Shown one piece after another: positions 43,540 to 55,685 of a stretch of DNA of 64,000 nucleotides. The notes under the pieces are model-generated. The model did not search any database. It was given only the letters and a program-made list of their open reading frames with translations, and was not told the DNA's origin. Source of the DNA: Plenodomus lindquistii. Its lineage: Eukaryota; Ascomycota; Dothideomycetes; Pleosporales; Leptosphaeriaceae. Position numbers and translations under genes: made by a program. The stretch lies in the NCBI GenBank assembly GCA_025504975.1, contig JANUWI010000007.1, positions 682,001-746,000 on the forward strand, read 5' to 3'. Position 1 is the stretch's first letter; each line of letters begins with the position of its first letter.

Positions 43540-46079
43540 ATGTTAAAGACGAAGCTTGCTGTACGTGCATCGTTTTGATTGGCGCCATGTGCTAATGCGT
43601 GGGTGCATAGTGCCAGAGATGCAAGCACAAGAAGGTGAGTGCTTCCGGTGACATTCAGCCTCCAGTGATCATCCACTTGCAGTTCATCGTGCGGTCTTTT
43701 GAGCAAGCGTAAGGTATTCTGACAGAACCAGATCAAATGTGACAAGGGGGAGCCAATATGTCACCAGTGCATTACTACGAAAGCGGACTGCAAATACTTG
43801 GATCGTAGAAAAAGACCTCGACTTGCACAACAGAAGGTTGCTGTCCACGATCTAACGGGTCGGCTGGAAGCACTCGAAAAACAGCTCCAAGTTGGGGACA
43901 ACGATGTCCCGCAGCCCATTCTCACATTGCCGCAAGCAAGTAGCTCCAAAGTCACGCGATCAAGCGTCTCTATTCCTTCTCCTGAGGCATCCTTGACAGT
44001 GGGTGATGGCCAAGAATGTAAGTCAAGCACTTCCACTAACACCTACTCTTGTCAAAGTAGTGTCATGGTCAGACCCCTGCGATGGAGGCAATTAGACAGC
44101 TTGGCTAATTGCTTCAGCATGGATATATCAACTCGCGACGCACACGAAGCGCAACTTTGAGATTCAGGCCTCGCCCGTCACCACGCCGACCCCGCAGATT
44201 CATGGCGCCATGTCGATGCTGGACGATGCCTTAGAAGACCTTGGGAAACTTCGAGTGCGTGATAGTACCCGCGGCATCGATTTGAACCTTTCACTGGAAG
44301 AGACAATGGCATGCTTGGAGGCGTTCGTCTATCTGATGAATGTCATGGTGGTTCCGGACATATTTGCTACGGCCATCGATGTCAAGCTTCTCATGACACT
44401 TCCTAACATCGTCGACTCACCATTCATCAGCATAGAACCAGGCATACTGGTGATGTACTATACAGCATTGTACTATGGGCTGCAACACCGCCATGGTCCT
44501 GGCGATGTCGTGACAGGAAAAGCATATATGAGAGTCCTCGATACCGTACCTGCATGGCTAGGTGCTGCGACCAACAGTGTATTAGACGGACACACAGCAG
44601 CATTGATCGCTTGGACCTGCATCAATAACCACGACTACCAACTATCCTGGAAATTCCATTGCAAGTCTTGTCAATTCTTGAAGATGAAAGGCATCGATAA
44701 GCTTGATACCCTACCAGCACAAACGTTTGAGGAAGAAAATCAAAGGGATTCTCTACGCTTCCTGTACTGGCATGTATTGTCTACAGACTCGCTATTCCGT
44801 TTGTTCTATGACAAACCTACAGTTGTGAGTAGCCACTTGTTTTACTGGAATGCGGGTTACCAGGGTGACGCGTGATCAATGCTGATATGAGCAAAGCGTC
44901 TCTCTGCCAGTCTCGTCATAATCCGTGCGAGCGAACGCATTTGCTGACTTACAGACAGATGCGATGGTCACCGAACAAAGTGAGACCACCGGCTCTACTA
45001 CGTGCTGGGAACTTGCATCCATCCAGATGGACGACCACAGTGGCCGTCGTCTGGATTCGATACACTCATCTAGTAGCGGAGACAATAAATTGGATAGACA
45101 GCAATGCTCCGCACAAAGACATCGATGCGTTAGGTCGAAAAGTTGACACATTGTGCGTTCAGCTCGAAGCCCTGATGGAAGAATGGAGCCTGGAGCAACT
45201 CGTGAACACCGCGGATACACCGGATAAGCTTCGTTGTCTGATTGCAGATCATATAAGTGGGTTCCATGATGCAATCACCATACGTATGTGCGCTACTGAT
45301 GACGTTTCGCTATCTACAGTGAGCATCAACGCCAACATCATCGGCGTGCAGCGAATCGTCACGAAGGAGCAGCCAGGACGTCCCGTGGACGCTATTACAG
45401 TCCGTGCTGCCCGAAACGTCGTTCGCGTTCTCCTTGAGTTCCATACAAATCCAACCCTGACCGCCAGAACGCAGACCATGTTTGATCAGTAGGTCTTTGA
45501 CAATAGGCCCTTGCTCCAAGACCAGGTGCCCTATACATACTGTGAATCAATACTGACTCCCTCAGTTTCATCACCTTCTACCCGTTCACTGCAGCCTTCT
45601 CGTTGTACGAACACGTGTTAGCATGCACCGAGCCTGATGATTGCGAAGATGACATAAAGTCATTAGAAGAAGTCGGAACTGCTATGTCGGAGTCTTCCGT
45701 GTATCGAAGCAATCTGAAGCCATTTTCGAAAACAATCAATGCGCTGAACAAAGTTTCACGAACCATACAGGACGAAAGACGTAGAGAGCATCGAGTCAGA
45801 GAACAGGGAGGCAGCCACCAAGACCCAGCTATGGGATTCAACCTACCCGCAAACAGCTTTGATGCCTTTCAGAACCTCATGGCAAGTGAGCTTCTCGAGT
45901 TTGATAGTTCTGCGTTCTCGGCTATGCCTGACTTGAATGTGAATCTCCATGGTGATTTTCAGCCGCAAGATTTTGTGCGGGCCTTGGAGACCGATTTCAT
46001 AGGTCGCAACTGGCACGGGGACTGGTGGGACTTGGGCGGTAATGCCACGAGTGATATGACGGTGATGCCAGAGAGGTAG
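43540..46079 (+). CDS. Zn2Cys6 transcription factor beside the PDR transporter
   Basis: Six exons (43540-43560, 43611-43634, 43732-44017, 44118-44824, 44959-45488, 45566-46079) give 693 residues. The zinc cluster is split over three exons: MLKTKLA + CQRCKHKK + IKCDKGEPICHQCITTKADC. Together they give the ideal C-x2-C-x6-C-x6-C-x2-C-x6-C with cysteines at 8, 11, 18, 25, 28 and 35. A basic linker and short dimerisation coiled coil follow (LTGRLEALEKQLQVGD). The rest resembles the fungal-specific transcription factor domain (IYQLATHTKRNFEIQ, FVYLMNVMVV, FLYWHVLSTDSLFRLFYDKP, VRPPALLRAGNLHPSRW) and ends in an acidic tail (DWWDLGGNATSDMTVMPER). The acceptors of exons 3 and 5 are the second AG in each case, chosen to keep the cysteine spacing and frame. 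Its head-to-head position suggests it controls the transporter. Confidence 0.9.
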
Positions 46080-49056
46080 GTCTGACGATTTGAATTTGAA
46101 TCCTGCCATTGACAGAAGCTGACTGCGACAAAGTGGAGCTCTGCCGCCATCGTGATATCATCTACCAGATCTCAACAACGAATGGCTTCAACGCGATACC
46201 GTATGGAACGATCCATTTTCCATCGTGGGCTCTTCTTGCTGCTCTGCCATGCCATGTAGCCTGCTCGAACTGGCAGCGTCGAACACCCTGTCGGTCTTGC
46301 AGAGCTGACGCAGCCGTCACTCAGGGAGCCTATCCAGGGCAACGTGCATCCAGATCGCGTGGTCTGATGGTGCTGATCGTTACAACGCATCATGTCAGAC
46401 TTGCTCTTGACCACGCCTCACTGCGGGAAATCAGGAACCAATCACGATGGAGGAGCAACATGCGCATCTCAGATCCCAGGAGCACAACATTCTTCCACCA
46501 CTCGATGGATGCAAATGCCATATGCAAGGAACCGAATCTTGATTTTAGAGTAGAGAATCTTTGGAACTGTAAGCCTGGTCAGCGGACCAACGACTTTATA
46601 ATCTGCCTCGCGCACGTAAATCTCCCAATTAAATTCAAGACTTTCCGCGCAACAGTTACCCTTTGCCGATTTTTGACAGAAACAACGTGGAAACTCACGC
46701 ATCCTATCGCTGGTGCTATGCTTACTCTGCGTCGTCATGAAGAGTGAAGCCACATCGTCAACGCGTCCCGCGCTTGCCCAAACGTAGAGTAGGGTACGAT
46801 CCACGATCGATTAGCAACACGGCTCACACGCCCTCTCTGCCACAACCGCCCGTATATGTATGCACGCCACAGCCGAGACGCCCAACGTACCGATGCTGGG
46901 CTACCGATATGCATAGAATGTTTCGAATCTGTGCGGTGACGTCGCGACTCGGGTCTTGCATCTTTCACCAAGCAGCATGATGTGATGACAGCGTATTTTG
47001 AGATTGGATGTCGATTATAGGTGGATAGTCACCAAAATGAGCAAATCTCGTGTAATTCCGTACTCGAGGAAGTACAAGGCCAAACGCCATCAATCCAAGC
47101 AGCTCATCTCTGTTCCGCGGAACCAAGCTTGTGCCGAGGACTAGGGAGCTCGTATTTTCGCTCGTCAGCAATGGTCGTCTGCAGTGCTGTGGAGGAGAAC
47201 ACATTGATGTATGTCGGGAGCCATGCTGCATACGTTCATGTACATAGTATGTAGCACCCGCCCGTATCGCCATGCGTGTGCAACATCTGCATTGTACACC
47301 TATCAAAACACAACTCCTGATCACGATCTCAATCTCCCCACAGCCGTGAAACACCAACAACAATCACATCTCACCCATTTAGCCAAAATCTCTCTCGCCC
47401 GCAAGCAAAAGAGCTAAAACACCGACCACACGCACAACCCACCCACCGCAATCTCCCCTCCCGCTCGCGTCAAAAGACAAGCCCAGTCCGCCCGTCAAAA
47501 CGCCTTCCGTCAACCCAACGACGCCATCGCGCGCGCGCAAAAAGGCCCGACTGTACCGCTAAATAAAGCACCGCGCGCCAGCACGCACTTGTGCCACGTC
47601 GAGACTAGTATAGCTGCTCGCGAGTTTCTTAACTCGTGTTCACTGCCCGTTGGGGGAATTCCAAGGCTGGGATACCCTAGGTGGTTGACGTTCTCGTATC
47701 CTACTATAGTACGCTCGTATAAGATATCTCCGGGCGGAGATGTGGGAAGGTTGTGTGGGATTGATTGCAATTTGCGATTCAGTGCAAGTTACGCCTGCAT
47801 TCCTTCCAAGTTTAGCCAGTTCTCGGTGTATACGCGAGTAGAAACCCTTGGTGGAACTACTGTAACATGGTCGATATTTCCCCCCTGCTCCTCCACAGCA
47901 CATCTTATCACCATCTACCAACCCATCATTACCCAAATTCGCGAATCGGAAACCGAGGTTTAGACACACCCGTCAAGTATCCCGAGACTAGCGTGTCGTG
48001 TGCAACCTCGTTCATGTTCAGCCTTACCTAACGCCAACCCACACTCAGTGACCCCTGTCGTGCATCCTCATCACACGCTGACCCGAGAGTGCCGACGCCG
48101 TGGAGCGCGGCTGTAAGCAGCCATTGCAGAACGATCGATAAGAGGGCTGGTGATGGTGATGGGGGATGGTGGTCAGCGAGATGCTGACGGGCTGAGGATG
48201 GCGTGAGATTGTGTCCAGGGTAGCTGGAGCTGGTGAGCTTATTTGCGCGACGTGTTGCTTTACGACAATGGCCTAGGTATCATATTGTGGCATGGCGACG
48301 TTGTCTATGCACTTGTGAGGCTCATTGAGGCGTTTGTCAATCTCAAGATGACATTCAGCTTCAAGCTTCAGTGGAGATCCCATGGGTGGTAAGTCCATGA
48401 TCTGTACTCGAAATCTCATACCACATGTAATGCAAAGAGTAGAGTAGCCATGTTGAATAATTTTGATCGAATATGCTTTGTGATATGCTAATGCAATGAG
48501 GGACCTATCCCATCCTCATGCTATGTCGTTAAGAAGATGGATGCAAGCCCGAGGTTCCCATTGTATTGTTTCTAAAAACGCCGGTATGATGTTTGCGCAC
48601 AACTGTGACGCTTTTGAGTGTATGACTAAGATAAGAAAAGAAATAGCAGTAGTAGTAGCCTTTGCCCGGTCACAGCCAGTGCAAAACGACTTCCACCAGT
48701 GGTAGTAGTACGAGTAGCGGTGATACACATTAACCCTCACAAACGAAGACCAGGACACAACCATCGGTGTCTGTCGTAGCTAGCCCAGGAACAAAGCTCC
48801 CCCGCCTCAAAAGAATTTGTGCATGTCCAACTGGAACACACCAAAACGCTCAAAACTCCAGTGCAGTTGTTTCTCTAACTCGAGGGACCGGGCCGGCGAG
48901 AAAGGGATCTACCCGCGGTGACGCTACGAAAGTAGAACAAAGGCGTGCGAAGGGAGGACCGGACGCGACGGCTCGCGACATGTGCGCGATCACCAAGCCA
49001 GAAACGTGTTGGCAATCGTGACGTTGGGAGATTCGGCAAGATCTAACGCAAGGGCT
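46080..49056. other. 3-kb interval without a supported gene
   Basis: This lies downstream of the regulator (plus) and of the next minus-strand gene, so no promoter is expected. A 212-codon plus frame at 46109-46747 overlaps the regulator's 3' end and is not protein-like. A longer plus frame at 47211-47963, interrupted once by TAA at 47415-47417, has a coding-like stretch around 47466-47590 (RQAQSARQNAFRQPNDAIAR); it may be a relic. No RNA genes or terminal repeats were seen. Confidence 0.45.
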
Positions 49057-50523
49057 TTAGACTTGCTCGGTAAAGGCCGATTTTCGCGAATCGCCAGATG
49101 TTCTCCGCTTCTTCTGAAGCTTCTTTGATTGTCTCCTTTCGGCTAGCTCCATCTCCTCTGGTGTCTGTGGCTGGAATGTGCCTGGTTTCAAGACTTGGAA
49201 GCCAGAGTTTACGCTGCGCAGAACTTGGGACTCGTGCTGTTGGTTCTGTTCCGTCTTGACCTCGTATGGAACCTCATCATACGAGTATTGGTGCTGTGGG
49301 CCACGGGGCTCGTATGTGTCCGGGTAGTATGGAGCGTTAGGGGCGTACGACTCAGTCAATGGCATTGCTTGTCTGGCTTGTTCCAATGCGCGATCATCAG
49401 CGTATCCGGATGACGAGGCCATTCCCACTTCTTCGCGATGGTCGATAACAGGGTATGGAGGAGAGGGCGTCTTCTGGGGATTGAAATAGTTAACACCATT
49501 GATCGTAGAGACTTGATTGTCCGCCACGCTGGCCCACTCTCCGCTATTACCTGGTTTGCGAACCCTGGGGGTAAGCTGGCCAGTCTCGGCAACATGTGAC
49601 ATGCGATGGCTTCGGAGCAAATCAAGGTCTGTTCGGGGATCGATGGGCGACTGGTTGGCCGCTTGTCTCATATACGCTGTCTCGTATGCGCGAGCGTCCT
49701 GTATCGCCATGTAGTCGGACTCGTCACTGGTACGGCTGCTGGTTTGCGAAGTCGAGCCAGATTGACCTGGTTGTCCGTTGTGGGCTTTTCACATTAGCCT
49801 TATCGTCTGCGTATAGCAACATCAACTTACGAGAAGGAGGGCCAGAAATCTGGGCAGGTCGCGATCCCTCAAGGGTTTGTAGAGCTACCGAATTACGTGG
49901 AGCGTTGGAGGTAGAGTACCTTGGCGTCGAGTTGCTCGCAGATGCGTGGCCTGGCGAAGAAGCTCGGGAATGGTAGCTTGGTGGATTCTCAGCGGACACT
50001 GCGCGATCAAACGTGCTGGGTGCGCGAGAGCTATCGCGCGAGCTCAACAAGGCTGACTTGGGAAGTTCGAGCTGCGAGCTGTTTATGACCGAATTCCTGC
50101 TGCTGCCAACAGGTGTATTAGACCTCGAGATGTAGACACCCTCGACTTCGATCCCGCTCTGGATAGCGCGAATACCGAAGGGAATCTCCTCTTTGGTCTC
50201 TGTTGATACCTGAGTTACAGGCTGCGCCTCGAGCATTTCCGGCGTTTGCGCTTGTTTGCCCTTGTCGACTTTGCTGTACTTGCGAAGCCTGTAGCGGTTG
50301 TAGGCAACCTTCAAGAAACCAAGAAATATCGTGACAACCTAGACAAGTCAGCAATCACTCGGCGGTGGGTAGTGGATGGGCCGTACAATTCCAGCAGCAA
50401 GAACCTGGCATCATGTTAGTGACTGTATATTTGTAGTTGTGCATGCGCACTTACAAAGGTCATTTTCTGCCATAATTCCCAAGAGTTGAAGAACTCATTG
50501 CCATCTGAAGATCCGAAAGCCAT
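49057..50523 (-). CDS. Single-span membrane protein, conserved in filamentous fungi
   Basis: Four exons (50523-50455, 50404-50387, 50338-49831, 49766-49057) encode 434 residues. The N-terminus is MAFGSSDGNEFFNSWELWQK, then, built from exons 1-3, MTFVLAAGIVVTIFLGFLKV as one membrane helix, and the basic AYNRYRLRKYSKVDKGKQ just behind it. Exon 2 is an 18-base micro-exon coding VLAAGI in the middle of the helix. The basic residues after the helix predict that the long C-terminal part faces the cytoplasm. That part is disordered, rich in S, P, R and Q (SRASSPGHASASNSTPRYST), and ends with a basic KKLQKKRRTSGDSRKSAF segment. I recognise the N-terminal pattern as a Pezizomycotina-wide uncharacterised family. 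Three canonical introns all keep phase. Confidence 0.87.
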
Positions 50524-53500
50524 ATTGGCGGGGAAGTTTGATTAAAGTTGTAGGTTCGAGGTAAGAATAGCGGATAGGGTCCTGAAAAACAAAAAGTCAC
50601 GCCTCAGGTAAGTGCAAGAGCACGCGTAACACCTGGCGTGGTAGGTGCGACGTCAGGGACGGTTGAAGAAGGGAGGTGCTACCGTGAGAGCAGCGCCCAA
50701 TTATTGATAGGATAGATGAGATCTGCAGTGTCCCGCGAGGTGGTAGATGTCTCTGGAAAAATAAATTAAATATTCTTCACGTGCAATCTGGGAGTCGTGT
50801 TTTGGTGGTTCCACAGGTGAGTCGGACCCTAATCGAGTAAATCCCGTGACTGCAGGCGTAGAGTAATGGGGTGGACAGTCGGGGTAGCGAGTGTGAGGAT
50901 GCAGGCAACGTTTTCAGGCCACAACGGGGGATGGCACTGGGGTTATGTGTCGAAGCGTAGAAGCCAGTGGGTGTATTGGAAACGAGTGTGCAACGTTGAG
51001 CTGGCGAGCGAGGGAACGGGTGTCACCAGTGAATCAGAGAGTCCATAGACAGGAGAGCAGTTGCCGAGCAAGATACTTGATACCTCGTGCTCCGCTGTGG
51101 CTGATGGGATGCTGCTCTGGCTGGGACTGTGGGCAAATGGTAAGGTAATGGGTCGAGGCAGGGCACAGCGAGCGCGGGTCGGCATGGGAGGAAAGGTTAT
51201 ATTGGGTGCAAGGCCTAGGAGGATGCGCCAACGAGAGGACCCGCACGAGGAAACAGACGGGATGTCAGTTTCGAGAGCAAGTCTTCTTCCCTGCAACCCA
51301 AGAGACGCCCACAGTTGCACCGTTGCCATGCCTGCTGGCGTCCCGCCTGCGAGCCGGGCGCCACCCTGAACAGAGCATGGTTGACCTCCTGCTGGCGGCA
51401 GGGGGCTTGCAGGGTTCAGGCAGGGTGCATGCTCTTGTAGCGGCAGAACGGTTGATGATACCGAAATAGAGCAAGCGACGCGCGAGTGTTTGAGATGGCC
51501 ACGCTCGCTCCTTACAGATCATCGGCGCGCTGTGTTTGTCTTTGTCAATGTGAGAGAATCAACAGCAGCGTGGCGGGTAGCAATGAATACCATGCACGCG
51601 AGGGCAACCAGCGTGACAAGTGGCAGCCTCGTGATGCTGTGCAACCTCGTGTCGATGGATCGTTGTCTCTCTGCATGAGAGTGGTCGAACCATCGGCTTC
51701 ATTTCACGTCAACACGAGGTTGTACTCGCGTCCTTTTAGTACACACGTATTTAGCTGTTTCTCCATGGTATATACCAAAGCATCTAGCCAGGTACAGCTA
51801 CGAAACCGGAGCCTGTTCGGCTTGCTCGATACTTGAGCCATTTCATTGGTAGAAAATCCCGTGGCATGTGCTCGTATCCCTTGCTAAAGGCCCGCATCAA
51901 CATGTCCTAAGACTAGTGTGCAAGCATCACTGAATATAATACAGCACTTATCAACTAAAATACAACACGCAATGTACACAAGAGGCTCAGCCATCCCGGC
52001 GCGACGGATTGGCTATTGTCCTTGCTGCAAGCGCGAAGTCATCACCACACGACGACACCACGCAGAAGACAGAGCCCGACGCCATCCGCGCTGTCAGGAG
52101 GGCTCGTTTGACATTTGCTGCGTTTCGCCCTCTCGCACATCTGTCTATGAGCACGTTTTCCGTCAGCCGCTCTTTGCGGGGCGACGCTTTGGCTGCGCAC
52201 CCACACATCCGAAAAGTCTGCGTCCATCCCAGACATGACGCAACATGGGGCGCTCATAGGAATTTCCCCCAAACCTGCATCAGCCACAGCTCGCACTTTG
52301 TCCGTTCAACAAGCAGGCATTTTCGTCTCCCATGCACGCGTGTATGTGGGACCTTTGCATCCACACATGGGAGCTGCACCGACCGTCTCCTTTTTCGACA
52401 TTCTTACCTAAGACACTAACGCAGCGAACGGCCGAATGTGACTTTACAAAATGTCTTTTCGTGGCCCACTCCCATCAACATCGGGTTTGCACGCCGCTCG
52501 CTCCACTATAATGGAAGCCCAGCATGTGCCCTGCTACAGCTGACCATACGGCGGGGCGTCACCTTGTTCAGTCACGACTCACGGCCGAACGGCGGCGTAG
52601 AGCACCGCATGGTTGAGCGATATTGAGGCGACCACGCACAACATCTCTGTGTAACTGCGACCCCCAGCACTCACCGCTCCACCGCATCCAGCCGCGACAC
52701 TGGCCACGGTCCCGGTATTTGCAGACGATCTGATCAGGCATTTGCAGACCCGCACGTCCAACTTTAGCAGTCTCGTCTTTTATCGATTGGCCACGTCAGG
52801 ATGATCGACTCTGCGATTCAGCACATCGACCGAGAGGCGACCCGCAGCTGTGACAGCCCCCGCGGTATTGGATTCCACAGTTTGTGGGCTTGCAGACCCG
52901 TCTTCTGTTTCCTGCCATAGGCTTCCGGACCCCTGCAAATACTCGTCTGTGACGGCTTCAGCGCTCTAGTCTGGCATTGGATTCTTTTATCGAGCTATGG
53001 ATTCTCATCCTGACCGGTGCGTGCAGTGAAGCAGGCAGGCTATTATTGACTCAACTCTAGGCGCTCGTATCTGCATGTTAATTTTCTAGTGCTGGCGCGG
53101 AAGATTCTGGACTGATGCTTCAAGATGTTTAAAGCAAGACCGTTCAGCTATTCTAAGTCGTTCTCATCACAAAAGCAACCCTCAGCTTTCCACCAACGAT
53201 ACTATGGACAGTCCTCAGTGGAAACGCCGTGGAGTGTTGGACCTGCAGTGTCATGTCGCAGATTTCATTAGCGGCGTCATACAACATCGTCTGACAGCCT
53301 CGCCTAGACCTTGATTAATAGCCCAAGGCAGAGTAAGACCGTGTTTCAATGTTCTCTGGCGTCAGTTATGAGCTAAATTCTGTCATCCGATCAACCTTCT
53401 GGTGCACTTGCTGTCTTGAACGCTACCGGAGGAATGGTGATCAAGTCATCTTCCCAATCTATCCGGTGCGTTGGATGGTAGTGTGAGACAGATCATGTAT

Positions 53501-54710
53501 CTACGACGTGCAGACGAATCATGTTCGTGTGCCTGAATGCTCACTGCATTGTCATGTTGTCAGATGTTGCCTCGCAGCTGCACACTCTGCACGCTGACCT
53601 GTCAGACTTTGCTGTGCCACATTGTGCCTGGGGATTACGACATGAAAAGCACAGCATCTGCTAGATTTTGAATGACACAATCCCGATGTCTGCTGGAAGC
53701 CGTATGACGGTATGTTTTTGCAGGGACAGCTTTTGGGCTCTAGGTCCCACCAGTTGCTTGCATCTCGAGATCTGAAGAGGGTCCAGGGTATCGTCCCAGG
53801 TCATGCATAGCCATGCAGCAAGACATGCGGATCACCCTTTGCAGGTTCAAAGGGTAATCTTATGGCAAGGATTTATGCGGCAGATGTGGAGTCGGTAAGC
53901 ATCTTTGAAGCCTCAATGGCAGGTATTGCTTGCAATACTGCAGAGAGGTACATCAAGGACCAGGTCATGAGCCCTGCCAACAGAATCACCCACAACCATG
54001 CCGCTCAATAAACTGTATCTGGCGTCTATTCCTGACTGACAGATCAGCCGGGTTCAAGAAGATGTCGCAACATCCCATGGTTGAGGCTATACCTCGCCCC
54101 CGTCACCAGTTTCACGTTAGCGGTAGCACCTACCAAGCAAGATGGTTTGCGACAGTTGACACCTTGGGCGAGTTTGGCGCGCTAGGAGAATAACGATTAT
54201 TCTGAGGCAGCGAGGGTGTGAGGCGCCGAACGGGTGTTTGGTCACGGCCATTGAACCAAAGGCCACGAGGCTCATTCAGAGTGTTTAAGCGTTGGTTGTG
54301 GTGAGCCGAAGAGGCGCACAGCCAGCCGCGCCCTTTCCCCTCATTGTTTTATGCAGGGGGAGCAGGCTTACCCAACTCTGTTTGATCGCCCCCCCCCCCC
54401 CCCGAACGCTTCAGCGTCCTTGCAGTGCTGACACTGCGCTTCACTGGGAATAGCCATGAAACGCAGCCTCGAGGGAGCTGGAATGTGGTTTCGCTCTCGG
54501 GATGAATGTTGTTAGCCGCTCCCGCCTTGCGGAAAGTGAAAGGCCGAGCGTCCATCCCAACTTTGATTGGACAGCGGCACGTCATGACATAGATCACCCC
54601 AGATTCCAGCAGTTCTTTAACCTCTCCATCCATCTTGCCCTTCACCGCTGAAACACCCCACTTTGACACTCGTACCGCCCTGTTCCGCATCCCCTAGTCT
54701 ATATTCGCAA
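50524..54710. other. 4.2-kb gene desert
   Basis: Genes on both sides are transcribed away from this interval. Frames are short and mutually overlapping, and none shows a domain or splice pattern. Base composition is ordinary, not strongly AT-rich, so a heavily RIP-mutated repeat is unlikely. A homopolymer C run at its right end is listed separately. Confidence 0.45.
54389..54403. repeat. C15 homopolymer run
   Basis: Fifteen consecutive C residues, about 310 bases upstream of the next gene. The exact length may be a sequencing estimate. Confidence 0.8.
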
Positions 54711-55685
54711 ATGCCTATCCGCAACCCATTCCGCCGCGCTGGTGTGCCTGAGCAGATTGATGAGGTGCAGCGGAGCACGCCGGAGAATGGCTTCAAGGAC
54801 ACGAGCGTCTCGGGCGCAAAGCCCCTGCAACTCAAGGACCCCACAGAGTACAAACTAAGTGGTGAGCCGTCTCCAACATGCGCAGAGTGTGTCGTGGGGA
54901 TGCATGCCAATGTGCATCGCCACGGGGCATCATCGGGAGGTTCGGCGCTTACTGTGAAGAATAGACATCAACGACAGTGGAGTGTATCTGCCTGTAAGAC
55001 TAGCCCCATAGTTACCTCGCACATTGCTGCGTCGCTGTCTCGCCGCACCGGGAACCCCATTGACATGTGCGCCAGCCATCACCCCAACAGGAGAAGCCCA
55101 CCTTTTGGCATTCCAAGTCCAATGTCTCGACCACCTCGTCAAATCACCGCAGTCTCCTGAGCGAGAATGAGCCCTTCAGCATCTCCCGCGAGAGTTTCGA
55201 CTCGTACAGGCGGTCCTTCGTATGGCATTCCCATCTCGAGTACTTTGGATCTCCCCCACTCACACACCTAGGACATCTCCGCCCGCTCGCCCATAACAGA
55301 CTGCATCACCGAGACATACCCCCGCCAATCTCTCGACGCGCGCCGTTCAGTAGACACCCGCCGTTCCCTCGACATCCGCCGCTCGCGCGCCACGCCTCGA
55401 TCGTCGATGCAACAGGGTCGCCCGGATAGCCGAGACCTGGTACCAGAGGAGAACTTCGAAGACGTTGGGCTGAACGATGAGCCCAAGCCCCAACCCAAGA
55501 AGCGCGGTTTGTTCTCGCGATTTGGCGACAACAACAGCAATCACGCGAATGAAGAGACGAAAGAGCGACCGACGTCCAGCCATCACTTTTCGCTGACCGG
55601 GCGCAAGAGGGCTGAAAGCGGAGCGGGGTCGGAACTCAAGTCCATGCCACGGTCTTCTGTCGAGGTGCCCGTTGAGTCGCGGTAG
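54711..55685 (+). CDS. Small conserved fungal protein, function unknown
   Basis: Four exons (54711-54861, 54965-54993, 55091-55219, 55272-55685) give 240 residues. The start MPIRNPFRRAGVPEQIDEVQ is followed by KPLQLKDPTEYKLS. Across two introns come DINDSGVYLP (a 29-base exon) and EKPTFWHSKSNVSTTSSNHR. This block of short conserved motifs is typical of an uncharacterised Pezizomycotina family. Exon 4 is rich in arginine and serine with a repeated R-S-(V/L)-D pattern (DARRSVDTRRSLDIRRSRA), then KPQPKKRGLFSRFGDNNSNH. There are no membrane segments or signal peptide. The repeated RRS sites look like basophilic kinase targets, which is an inference. All joins keep phase. Confidence 0.85.

Noticed and set aside
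44018..44117. An extra small exon inside the third intron of the Zn2Cys6 regulator
   Set aside because: A candidate segment after CAAAG would need a following intron of about 30 bases with a GC donor, below the size seen in this genome; a single 100-base intron with a CTAAT branch site is simpler.
46109..46747. 212-codon plus-strand frame after the Zn2Cys6 regulator
   Set aside because: Low-quality composition with many scattered Cys, His and Arg, no domain and no matching gene context.
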